From an uncultured Desulfatitalea sp. (GTDB lineage Bacteria > Desulfobacterota > Desulfobacteria > Desulfobacterales > Desulfosarcinaceae), in the NCBI GenBank assembly GCA_937868765.1, contig CALMNL010000004.1, forward strand, positions 632,749 to 696,748: a stretch of 64,000 nt of DNA, read 5' to 3'. Numbering within the stretch: the first letter of the stretch is position 1; every line of letters begins with the position of its first letter. A program made the translations under genes and the position numbers. The notes below the pieces were generated by a model. The model saw only the letters and a program-made list of their open reading frames with translations, made no database searches and was not told where the DNA came from. Below are positions 8,283 to 16,495 of this stretch, one piece after another.

Positions 8283-8609
8283 TTCGGTTCCCCTTTTTAC
8301 AAACTATAGACTTCTTTTATATAGAGTTAACCAGAAAAATTTCAATTTTTAAAGACCTTCGAGACTGAACGAGTTTCTGGTGAACAAGATAACAGCACAT
8401 TTTTAGTATGTTACATAGATTCAGTCATTTTTCAACACATCTTGAATTAAATATTGACTCGCCTTTCCTTTAGTATATTTAATCGACAACGAACATTCAT
8501 TTTCTATAGACTGCTATCAGGGGCGGCAGCGGAATGTCAATAATCAACCATAAAATTAGCACATTGATACATCGCAGCATGCAATCGACGCAAGCAAAGG
8601 ATTGTCACT
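8283..8609. other. Divergent control region of the catabolic cluster
   Basis: An AT-rich 327-base gap between the regulator and the thiolase-like gene. CTATAGAC occurs at about 8304 near the regulator start and again at about 8507 near the operon, which could be two operator half-sites. No clear sigma-54 motif is present. Confidence 0.5.
8454..8481 (+). promoter_or_regulatory. Candidate sigma-70 promoter of the catabolic operon
   Basis: TTGACT at 8454-8459 and TATTTA at 8476-8481 are separated by 16 bases. This is a plausible but sub-optimal -35/-10 pair about 125 bases before the thiolase-like gene. A regulator site could overlap it. Confidence 0.4.
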
Positions 8610-9797
8610 ATGGAGAAAAGTAGCATAGCCATAATTGGTATCGGCGAGGTCCCCACCGGAACCTACCCGCACCGGTCGCGGTGGGACATCATTTATGAGA
8701 CGTGCATGGCCGCTGTAAAGGATGCGGGCATTCACAAGAACGATGTGCAGGGCGTGGTTACTGTCGCGCCTCAAGCACAACCTGAGATCGCCGCGGAAAT
8801 CTCTTTCGGAAAAATACCGGAGGAACTGGGGCTGCGCGGTTGCAAGGATGTGTGCATCTGCAACGCTGGCGGGGCATCCACATCCAATTGCCTGCGGATG
8901 GCCGAACAGTATATTGAAAGCGGGCTGGCCAGATTTGTTCTCATCCCCCATGTCACCGTTCATTCCAGTATACCGGCGCCTGACCTGATCAACTTCTTTG
9001 CCAAAGCAGGCATCGACCTTCAATGGGAATATCCCTACGGCACGACTTACAATGGCATCATCGCGATGATGACCCGACGCTACATGCACGATTCGGGTAC
9101 CAGTGCCGAGGAGATGGCATCTATCGTGGTCTCGTTGCGCAAATGGGCGACGCTCGACCCCAACTCCATCTTTTTCGGCAAAGAGGTACCATCCGTCGAC
9201 AAAATCCTCTCCTCGGGCATGGTCTCTTCACCCTTGCACAAACGCGAATGCAATGTGCTGGCCGACGGCGGGGGCGCCATGGTGGTGACTTCTGCCGAAA
9301 CAGCATCGCAAATGGGGGTGCCGGCTGCATATAAACTTGGTGAGAGCACACGATATTTCAGCGCGTTTACGACCACCCGAAGCACTGAATCCGTCACGAC
9401 GGGATTTCGGGATGCCACCCGGGAAGCACTGGCCGATGCCGAGGTGTCGAAAGAGCAGATCGATATCTGGAATGTTTATCTGGCTTATCCGGTCGGGCAC
9501 CCCATGTTCATGGAGGCCGCAGGCTTATGCGGGCCCGGCCGTGCGGGAAAAGTGTTCCTGGAAGGCCACACCTGGCCGGGTGGGAAAATGCCATGGGCCA
9601 CTATCGGCGACGCCATCGGCCGTGGGCACACCGGCTCCGGCGTCAGCATGGCGACTTACATCGAAACCGCCCGGCAGTTGATGGGCAAAGCGGGGGCACG
9701 TCAAGTGCCGGATGCCAGATTCGTGTTTCAGAACACATCCGGTGGATCAGGCATGAATTTCATCGCGACCGTGTGGGGGAGGGCAAATAAACCATGA
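8610..9797 (+). CDS. Thiolase-superfamily (SCP-x/Ltp-like) protein
   Basis: A 395-residue thiolase-fold protein of the lipid-transfer/SCP-x branch (IAIIGIGEVPTGTYPHRS start, CICNAGGASTSNCLRMAE nucleophile-region motif, GRGHTGSGVSM). The usual C-terminal CxG thiolase motif is replaced by NTSGGSG. Loss of that cysteine is typical of Ltp-type retro-aldolases, which work with DUF35 partners, and of related BbsB-like proteins. The next gene carries a DUF35 domain and overlaps this stop by 4 bases, so the two products probably form a complex. The likely role is C-C bond cleavage of a CoA ester, by aldol or thiolytic chemistry. First gene of the cluster. Confidence 0.82.
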   Translation: MEKSSIAIIGIGEVPTGTYPHRSRWDIIYETCMAAVKDAGIHKNDVQGVVTVAPQAQPEIAAEISFGKIPEELGLRGCKDVCICNAGGASTSNCLRMAEQYIESGLARFVLIPHVTVHSSIPAPDLINFFAKAGIDLQWEYPYGTTYNGIIAMMTRRYMHDSGTSAEEMASIVVSLRKWATLDPNSIFFGKEVPSVDKILSSGMVSSPLHKRECNVLADGGGAMVVTSAETASQMGVPAAYKLGESTRYFSAFTTTRSTESVTTGFRDATREALADAEVSKEQIDIWNVYLAYPVGHPMFMEAAGLCGPGRAGKVFLEGHTWPGGKMPWATIGDAIGRGHTGSGVSMATYIETARQLMGKAGARQVPDARFVFQNTSGGSGMNFIATVWGRANKP

Positions 9798-11110
9798 AAC
9801 AGAATCTAAAACCGATCCCGGTCACCCAGCCATGGACCACGGAATTCTGGAAAGCGGCGAAAGACGGAAAACTTATGGTTCAGCACTGCCGGGCGTGCGG
9901 CGCGAATATCTTTTTTCCTAAAAAGGTCTGCCCGGAGTGCTGGTCCGACGACCTTGGCTGGATCCAATCGTGCGGCCGGGCCAAAGTCTACACCTATTCG
10001 GTCATGATGGACATGGTGGAGCCCAAGTTTATGGGTGATCTACCCTATGTGCTGGCCATGGTCGACCTTGAAGAGGGGATTCGCATGACCACCCGGATCG
10101 TCAACTGCAATCCCCAGGACATCGCCATCGATATGCCCGTGGCGGTCGTCTTCGAAGATATATCGCCCGAATTCGCCTTGCCGGTCTTTCAGCCGGCTGA
10201 TGAATCCCTGCGGCTGCAGGCGCCGGATGAGGCCCCGCAAGCGACAGGCCAAGATGCCCCCACCGGGCTGCGACCTGAAAATTATCAAACCATATTATAT
10301 GAAACCGGCGGGGAAAACGGCGCGGTCTGCACCATTACCTTGAACCGTCCGGAAAAGTACAATGCCATCAACCAACGCATGGCGTTGGAACTCGTGGATG
10401 CCTTCCGCCGCGTGCGGGAGATTCCAACCGTCGGAGTAGTGGTGCTGACCGGCGCCGGCAAAGCCTTTTGCACCGGCGGCGACCTGGAAGTCTTTCCCTC
10501 CCTGGCCGAGCACACCTCCAGCCTGAACTGGCTCGCTCACGAGGGCCTCGATGTGCAGCGGGCCATAGCCGGCTGTGAGAAGGTGGTCATCGGGAAGATC
10601 AATGGGCACTGCCTGGCCGGCGGGCTCGAACTGGCACTGGCTTGCGATCTGCTTTACGCCACAGAATCCGCCCGCCTGGGCACCACGGAAATCAATATGG
10701 GCGTTCTGCCCGGCTGGGGCGGGACAGCCCGGTTGCCGCGCAGCATGCCGGTTTTTCGAGCCAGGGAAATCGTCTTCAGCGGCCGCAAGGACTACACCGC
10801 CAAAGAGATGTACGACATGGGCCTGCTCACCCGCGTGTTTGCCGATGATGGATTCGAATCCGGCTTTGCGGCTGTCGTGAAAAACATCGCCTCTAAAAAG
10901 CCTGTCGCCCTGCGCATGGGCAAGGAGGTCATGGCCCGTTCGGTGGACGGCTGCGATCTGGAAACCGCACTGGCGGTCGAACGCAACGGCATTCAGTGGC
11001 TGACGTACGCGCCGGATATCCAGGCCCTGCTGGAGCAATTCAGGGCCTCCCCCGATCAGCTGACAAGAACGCAGAAGCAAAGCAACCTCCAATCCGACCG
11101 CAAAGGGTAA
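9794..11110 (+). CDS. DUF35 (zinc ribbon-OB fold) and enoyl-CoA hydratase fusion protein
   Basis: A 438-residue fusion. Residues 1-140 are a DUF35 module: the rubredoxin-like zinc ribbon has Cys32, Cys35, Cys46 and Cys49 (HCRACG, CPECW), followed by an OB fold. After a linker, residues about 165-425 are a crotonase: GKAFCTGGDLEVF, then LAGGLELALACDLLYA and TEINMGVLPGWGG. Both catalytic glutamates of hydratases (in GGLELAL and TEINMG) are kept, so hydration of a 2-enoyl-CoA is likely. The DUF35 part would dock the thiolase-like protein encoded immediately upstream, giving a hydratase-aldolase or hydratase-thiolase complex. This parallels ChsH2-Ltp2 of steroid breakdown, but with a crotonase instead of a MaoC fold. 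Confidence 0.87.
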   Translation: MKQNLKPIPVTQPWTTEFWKAAKDGKLMVQHCRACGANIFFPKKVCPECWSDDLGWIQSCGRAKVYTYSVMMDMVEPKFMGDLPYVLAMVDLEEGIRMTTRIVNCNPQDIAIDMPVAVVFEDISPEFALPVFQPADESLRLQAPDEAPQATGQDAPTGLRPENYQTILYETGGENGAVCTITLNRPEKYNAINQRMALELVDAFRRVREIPTVGVVVLTGAGKAFCTGGDLEVFPSLAEHTSSLNWLAHEGLDVQRAIAGCEKVVIGKINGHCLAGGLELALACDLLYATESARLGTTEINMGVLPGWGGTARLPRSMPVFRAREIVFSGRKDYTAKEMYDMGLLTRVFADDGFESGFAAVVKNIASKKPVALRMGKEVMARSVDGCDLETALAVERNGIQWLTYAPDIQALLEQFRASPDQLTRTQKQSNLQSDRKG

Positions 11111-11121
11111 AGGAGCTATGC

Positions 11122-12285
11122 ATGGATTTTTCTTTCACCAAAGAACAGGAAATGATGCGGAAGGAGATCAAATACTTCTGCAAAAAGGAATTGAGCAAGG
11201 AGTATGTCCAGTGGATGGACGAAAATGTGGACTTCCCGCCGGACGACCTGTGGCGCAAATTCGTCGAGATCGGCTTCTTTAAATCCGCCATCCCGGTCGA
11301 ATACGGCGGAGACGGATTGGGGTATGTCGATCAAATGGTTGCCTTTGAGGAAATCTGCAAGGCCTCTATGTCGGTGGCGCTGGCGGTGGGAACCACATCC
11401 GGTTTCGGTCCGCGCTTCATCTCCGAGATGGGGAGCAAGCAACAAAAGGAGAACTATCTGCCTTTGATCGGCGAGGGCAGGCTCAAAACCTGTATGGCGC
11501 TTACAGAGCCGGGCGGCGGTACGGATATACTCGGTGCTTTATCAACCTTTGCCGAGGAAAAGGACGATCGCTGGGTGATCAACGGGGAGAAGGTGTTCAT
11601 CACGGCCGCCCATGCTTCCGACTACATGATCACCATCTGCAAGACCGAAACGGACACCAAACCTTCAAAATCGCTTTCGGTTTTCCTGGTCCCCGCGAAA
11701 AGCAAAGGCATCACCATCACCCGCATTCCCAAGATTTCCTGCCATCACTGCGATTCGGTCGGCATCACCTTTTCCAATGTGGAAATCCCCCATGACAGCC
11801 TGCTGGGTACCCGGGGCAACGGGTGGTACGAGATGCTGGCGGTGCTCAATCCGGAGCGCATCGCCTGCGCCATGATGGGCGTCGGCCTGATCGCGGCCGC
11901 CTACGAAGATGCGTGCGCCTATGCCCAGCAGCGCCATGCCTTCGGCGGCCCGATCAGCCGTTTCCAGATCCTGCAGCACTACCTGGCGGACATTTATATC
12001 AACCTGGAGAACTCGCGGAACCTAACCTACAAGGCGGCCTGGTTGTGCGACCACGGGCGCCCCTACCACCTGGAAGCCACCATGGCCAAACTGGTGGCCT
12101 CCGAGGGTGCCCTGCATGCGGGGCGTTTCGGGGCCGAAATCCTGGGCGGATACGGCATCTGCATGGAATATCCCATGCAGCGCTACTTGCGCGATGCCTA
12201 CCAGCTCCAGTTTTCGCCCATCTCCAATGAAATGAGCAAAAACATGATGATGCAGTTCCAGGGATTCCCCAAGTCCTGGGCTTAA
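11122..12285 (+). CDS. Acyl-CoA dehydrogenase
   Basis: A 387-residue flavoprotein. The ATG at 11122 (MDFSFTKEQEMMRKEI) is preceded by AGGAG at 11111, 6 bases away. The FAD/substrate loop reads CMALTEPGGGTDILG, the middle domain VINGEKVFITAAHASDYMI, and the C-terminal part GGYGICMEYPMQRYLRDAYQLQ. The common catalytic EGT motif is replaced by SPISNEMSKN, as in one acyl-CoA dehydrogenase subgroup, so the base may be positioned differently. It introduces the 2,3 double bond used by the upstream hydratase. Electrons presumably leave through ETF, which is not encoded here. Confidence 0.92.
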   Translation: MDFSFTKEQEMMRKEIKYFCKKELSKEYVQWMDENVDFPPDDLWRKFVEIGFFKSAIPVEYGGDGLGYVDQMVAFEEICKASMSVALAVGTTSGFGPRFISEMGSKQQKENYLPLIGEGRLKTCMALTEPGGGTDILGALSTFAEEKDDRWVINGEKVFITAAHASDYMITICKTETDTKPSKSLSVFLVPAKSKGITITRIPKISCHHCDSVGITFSNVEIPHDSLLGTRGNGWYEMLAVLNPERIACAMMGVGLIAAAYEDACAYAQQRHAFGGPISRFQILQHYLADIYINLENSRNLTYKAAWLCDHGRPYHLEATMAKLVASEGALHAGRFGAEILGGYGICMEYPMQRYLRDAYQLQFSPISNEMSKNMMMQFQGFPKSWA

Positions 12286-12316
12286 TGAAGCAGACACCCA
12301 TCAGGAGGATCATATT

Positions 12317-13870
12317 ATGTACACGCTAGGCGATATTCCTCGCAAAACTGCCAGTCAATACCCGGATGCATGCGCCATCGTATTTGAAGGCCAGCGCTGG
12401 ACCTATCGTGAGCTCAACGAACGGGTCAACCGCCTGGCCAATGCCCTTGCCGCCCTTGGGTTTGCAAAGGGCAGCCGGGCCGCTGTCCTGGCGGAAAACA
12501 CCTCCAAGTACCTGGAAACCTATTTTGCCGCAGCCAAGCTGGGCATGAGCGTGACACCCTTGAATTTCCGGCTGTCCGAGGAAGAAATCGTCCACATCGT
12601 CCGGGACAGCGAGTCGTCCTGCTTTTTGATCGGAGACAGCCAGGTGGAGCGGGCCATGAAAATCCGCGAACGGCTGCCCGGCATACGCACCTGGATCGGG
12701 TTCGATTCGGAATCCAAAAATCTTCTGGGCTACGAGAAGATGATCGCCTCCGCCTCCGGCCAAGAACCCACTCCCGCTGTTGCAGTCGACGAGAACGACT
12801 TGGCGGTGCTCATGTATACCGGCGGAACGACGGGTTTGCCCAAGGGGGTCATGATGTCGCACCGCAACCTCATGACGGCCGTGCTGTCGGCGGTCATCGC
12901 CACCGGTTTTACCCGGGACGATGCCACCTGTTTCGTGCTGCCGCTCTTTCATGTTTCATTCTGGCCGGCCTTCGGCGTCCTGATGGCCGGCGGAAAGGTG
13001 GTGATCAACCGCAAGCCCGACCTGAATGGCATCCTGCGGCTCATCCAGGATGAAAAATGTACTCACATCAATGCGGTTCCCACGGTTTACGCCTGGATGC
13101 TCCAGCTTGCGGATGTGGACGGTCATGATCTGTCCAGTTTGCGCTCAATCACGTACGCCGGCAGCCCGATGCCGATCGAGATTCTGAAGCAATGCATCAA
13201 AAAATTCGGCCCGATCCTCTCTCAGGGGTACGGCATGACCGAGGCGCTCGGAGTCAGCACGCTGATCGACAGGGATCATTTCCTTGAAGGCGATAAATCC
13301 AGGCTGCTGGCCAGCGCCGGCAAACCCGTTTTCTGCGCAGAGGTCGATGTCTTCGACGAACATGATCAGCCGGTTAAAACAGGGCAGATCGGTGAAATCG
13401 TCGTCAAGGGAAAGCACGTGATGATGGGGTATTGGAAAAATCCGGAGTTGACCCAGCAGACGTTGCGGGGCGGTTGGTACCATTCCGGAGACATGGGCTA
13501 CAAAGATACCGAAGGCTACATCTTTCTGGTGGACCGCAAGGCCGACATGATCGTCACCGGCGGAGAAAACGTCTACCCCAAAGAGGTCGAAGATGTGCTG
13601 TATGAACACCCGGCGGTGGCGATGGCAGCGGTGGTTTCCGCTCCGGACCCGAAATGGGGGGAACGCGTGCAGGCCGTGGCGGTGCTGAAGCCGGGAGCCG
13701 CCGTCTCGGAATCCGAGCTGATCGATTTCTGCAAGACCAAACTGGGCGGGTACAAGTGCCCCAAAGCCGTGGCATTCTGGGAAGCTTTGCCCACCTCCAC
13801 GATCGGCAAAATCCTGCGCAAGGATGTGAAAAAGAAATTCTGGGAAGGCCACGCGCGCTCCGTCAATTAA
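12317..13870 (+). CDS. AMP-forming acyl-CoA synthetase (ligase)
   Basis: A 517-residue ANL-superfamily ligase. The A3 loop reads MYTGGTTGLPKGVMMSHRNL, the A5 motif QGYGMTEA, and the A7-A8 hinge YHSGDMGYKDTEGYIFLVDRKADMIVTG appears in the usual order. The A10 lysine is in STIGKILRKDVKKKF. It activates a carboxylic acid to its CoA thioester with ATP. Its similarity to medium-chain/aryl acid ligases gives no exact substrate. It starts 31 bases after the dehydrogenase, with AGGAGG upstream, and presumably performs the entry step of the pathway. Confidence 0.92.
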   Translation: MYTLGDIPRKTASQYPDACAIVFEGQRWTYRELNERVNRLANALAALGFAKGSRAAVLAENTSKYLETYFAAAKLGMSVTPLNFRLSEEEIVHIVRDSESSCFLIGDSQVERAMKIRERLPGIRTWIGFDSESKNLLGYEKMIASASGQEPTPAVAVDENDLAVLMYTGGTTGLPKGVMMSHRNLMTAVLSAVIATGFTRDDATCFVLPLFHVSFWPAFGVLMAGGKVVINRKPDLNGILRLIQDEKCTHINAVPTVYAWMLQLADVDGHDLSSLRSITYAGSPMPIEILKQCIKKFGPILSQGYGMTEALGVSTLIDRDHFLEGDKSRLLASAGKPVFCAEVDVFDEHDQPVKTGQIGEIVVKGKHVMMGYWKNPELTQQTLRGGWYHSGDMGYKDTEGYIFLVDRKADMIVTGGENVYPKEVEDVLYEHPAVAMAAVVSAPDPKWGERVQAVAVLKPGAAVSESELIDFCKTKLGGYKCPKAVAFWEALPTSTIGKILRKDVKKKFWEGHARSVN

Positions 13871-13912
13871 AGCCGAATACATCCCGGCCCGCTAAATCCA
13901 TAGGGAGGCATC

Positions 13913-14950
13913 ATGAAACAGCATAACGCAGACGACTACTTCAAAATCGATCCCGAGCCCCATTTGATCGGCGACATGGGACCCGTCAACCATTTTCCAG
14001 GTGTGCAGATGTGGTGGCGGGCCATCGGCGCCATCCATCGCCCCATGCTGACCGGGGCGCCGCCGCAATCCTTCGAAGGCATGGAAGAGTGGGAGATGCT
14101 GAAAAGCACCGACCCCGCCAATATCATCCGGTCCATGGACAAGTACGGGGTGGATATCGCCTGCCTGCTGCCCGAATCGATGATGGACACCACCGGGTAC
14201 TCCAGTCGCTGGTGCACCAATGGCGACATGGCCGAAGTGGTCGAGTCGAACCCGGACCGGTTCATGTACCAGCCCAACATCTCCCCCATCAAGCATAAAG
14301 GCCTGAAGAACACCATTTGGGAGCTGGAGTACTGGGTCAAGGAGAAAGGCGCCAGAATTTTCAAATTCTACCCGCCCGAAGACACTTATATCAACGACCC
14401 GGAGATCTGGCCTTTCTACGAAAAGGCCGAGCAGCTGGGGATTGTGCTTGACATCCACACCGGGTTCTCCTGGGTGCCGCCCGGGAAGAGCAAATACGCC
14501 CTGCCCATCTATCTCGATGACGTGGCCCGGGATTTTCCGAACTTGAAGATCAATGCCTTCCATATGGGGTATCCCTACTGCGCGGATTTGAACATGATCG
14601 CCATGCAGCACCCCAACGTCTACGTCTGCCTCAGTCTGTTGATTCCCTGGGCCACCAGTTCTCCCCGCAACTTCGCAAAGATCATCGGCGAGGCGCTTCG
14701 CTGGGTAGGGCCGGAAAAGATCATCTGGGGAACGGATTATGCGGGATTCGGTTCGCAAATCAGGTTCGCCGTCATTGGCATGCGGGAATTTCAGATTCCA
14801 GAAGATATGCAGCAGCAGTACGGGTACCCGGCTATCACGGATGAAGACCGGCGAAAGATTTTCGGTGGCAACCTCGGCCGATTGCTGGGGATCGATACGA
14901 CCAGACGGCGGGCACGCCCGGGCAAGCCAGACAAACAAGCAGCCAACTGA
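13913..14950 (+). CDS. Amidohydrolase_2 family protein
   Basis: A 345-residue TIM-barrel protein of the ACMSD/gamma-resorcylate decarboxylase-like branch. Candidate metal ligands are seen in ARIFKFYPPE, VLDIHTGFSW, INAFHMGYPY and IIWGTDYAG (final Asp). The usual N-terminal HxH is not clear: the start reads KIDPEPHLIGD with a single histidine, so the metal site may be altered. This family performs hydrolysis or non-oxidative decarboxylation. In this operon it may act on a ring-opened or branched acid, but the substrate is unknown. AGGGAGGC lies just before the ATG. Confidence 0.8.
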   Translation: MKQHNADDYFKIDPEPHLIGDMGPVNHFPGVQMWWRAIGAIHRPMLTGAPPQSFEGMEEWEMLKSTDPANIIRSMDKYGVDIACLLPESMMDTTGYSSRWCTNGDMAEVVESNPDRFMYQPNISPIKHKGLKNTIWELEYWVKEKGARIFKFYPPEDTYINDPEIWPFYEKAEQLGIVLDIHTGFSWVPPGKSKYALPIYLDDVARDFPNLKINAFHMGYPYCADLNMIAMQHPNVYVCLSLLIPWATSSPRNFAKIIGEALRWVGPEKIIWGTDYAGFGSQIRFAVIGMREFQIPEDMQQQYGYPAITDEDRRKIFGGNLGRLLGIDTTRRRARPGKPDKQAAN

Positions 14951-14992
14951 CCCACACACCGATTGAATCACCGGGAGAAAGGAAAAAAGCAT

Positions 14993-16399
14993 ATGCGTTA
15001 CGACACGTTGTTCGAGCCGGTCACCATCGGCAATATGGAACTCAAGAACCGGATCGCCGTGGCGCCGATGAATGTCGGGTACGCCGCTCCGGACGGATAT
15101 CCGAACGATCAGTATCTGGCGTTCTATGCGACCCGCGCCCGGGGCGGTTTCGGCCTGATCATCACTACCGCGGCCATGGTCAACCCCCACGACTGGGCCG
15201 GATCTGAAAGCATGAACCCGCTGAAGTTCACGGACTATCGCTATTACCGCTTCTGGAATGAAATCATCAAGGCGGTTCACTACTACGACGGCTGCAAAAT
15301 CGCCATCCAGCTGAGCCCCGGCTGGGGACGCCAGGGGCATCCCAACGTGGGCCAGCCGGGCGTTCCGTCCGGAGCGCCCTCTTGCATCCCCCTTTGCATG
15401 GACCTCCGGGATTACTTCAAGAAATGCAAGGGCAACCTGAAGCAGATGAGCAAAAAGGTCCCGGCCGGAACCTTCGAGAGCATGGACCTGGATGGGCTGA
15501 TCAAAATGTCGGATGAAGAGTACTTCTCACCGGAATTTCAAGGATTCCTGAAGGACGTTCTCGCCCAGATGGACCCCGAGATATTTCATTATATCTGGGG
15601 AGACGTGCCCCGGGAACTGACCGTCCCGGAAATAAAGGACTTGGAAGATCGCATGGCCGTTCAGGCCAGGGACGCCTTCACCCTGGGATTTGACGCCGTC
15701 GAAATCCACAGCCCCCACGGCTATCTGATCCATCAGTTTCTGAGTCCCAAGATGAACAAGCGCAAGGACGAATACGGTGGCAGCCTGGAAAACAGGGCGC
15801 GTTTTCTCATGAACATCATCCGAAAGATCAGGGCCAAGGTCGGGCCGGACAAGCCGGTCTGGTGCCGCCTGTCCGGCGACGAGCTTCAGCCCGGCGGCAT
15901 CCACCACGAAGAGCAATGTCAGGTGGCCGCCATGGCCAGGGAAGCCGGGGTCAACGCCATCAATGTCTCCCAGGGCAGCTACGAAGCGATGGGCAGCGCG
16001 TTTGCACCGGATGGGGAGGGCGATTTCACGAGATGGGCGGCCGGATTCAAAAAGGCAACCGGCGGGTTGCCCATCCTGGTACCCAATTTTCTGACGCCCG
16101 CCTGCGCGGAGAAAGCAATCCGTGAAGAATCGGTGGACATCATCGAACTGGGCCGGCAGGCCCTGGCCGATCCGTTCTGGCCGGTCAAGGTGAAGACCGG
16201 ACGCGAAAAAGAAATCATCAAGTGCATCCGCTGCCAACAGTGCTACATCGAGTTCGGCGCGAAACACTTCCTGGAATGTGCCGTCAATCCCATCACCGGC
16301 CGGGAGAAATACTTTCCGGAGTTGTGGCTCAATGAAACTACTTTGGGTAACCGCCTGAATCGGGCCATGAAGAAAATGGAGGGATTCCCGCAGATCTAA
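14993..16399 (+). CDS. NADH:flavin oxidoreductase / old yellow enzyme family with a [4Fe-4S] motif
   Basis: A 468-residue protein whose FMN barrel starts LFEPVTIGNMELKNRIAVAPMN; the ATG at 14993 follows GGGAGAAAGG. HSPHGYLIHQFLSPKMNKRKDEYGG is the conserved substrate/FMN segment. CIRCQQCYIEFGAKHFLECAVNP resembles the [4Fe-4S] binding set of 2,4-dienoyl-CoA reductase and 2-enoate reductase. The protein stops about 50 residues after this motif, so the FAD and NAD(P)H domains of those 640-670 residue enzymes are missing. Residues about 130-215 hold an insert without a counterpart in standard members. It probably reduces an enoyl or dienoyl group, with electrons from a separate donor. Confidence 0.85.
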   Translation: MRYDTLFEPVTIGNMELKNRIAVAPMNVGYAAPDGYPNDQYLAFYATRARGGFGLIITTAAMVNPHDWAGSESMNPLKFTDYRYYRFWNEIIKAVHYYDGCKIAIQLSPGWGRQGHPNVGQPGVPSGAPSCIPLCMDLRDYFKKCKGNLKQMSKKVPAGTFESMDLDGLIKMSDEEYFSPEFQGFLKDVLAQMDPEIFHYIWGDVPRELTVPEIKDLEDRMAVQARDAFTLGFDAVEIHSPHGYLIHQFLSPKMNKRKDEYGGSLENRARFLMNIIRKIRAKVGPDKPVWCRLSGDELQPGGIHHEEQCQVAAMAREAGVNAINVSQGSYEAMGSAFAPDGEGDFTRWAAGFKKATGGLPILVPNFLTPACAEKAIREESVDIIELGRQALADPFWPVKVKTGREKEIIKCIRCQQCYIEFGAKHFLECAVNPITGREKYFPELWLNETTLGNRLNRAMKKMEGFPQI

Positions 16400-16495
16400 A
16401 CGATTTGCCTGATTTCGCACCCGAGTGGGTGAAGGAGGCAGGTGTTCCGTGCCGGCCGGCATCGATTGAATCACAGATGTAAAGGGAAGGAAGAG

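Noticed and set aside
10996-11121. Upstream extension of the acyl-CoA dehydrogenase by 42 codons
   Set aside because: The extension overlaps the previous gene out of frame and has no family similarity; the ATG at 11122 has AGGAG at ideal distance.
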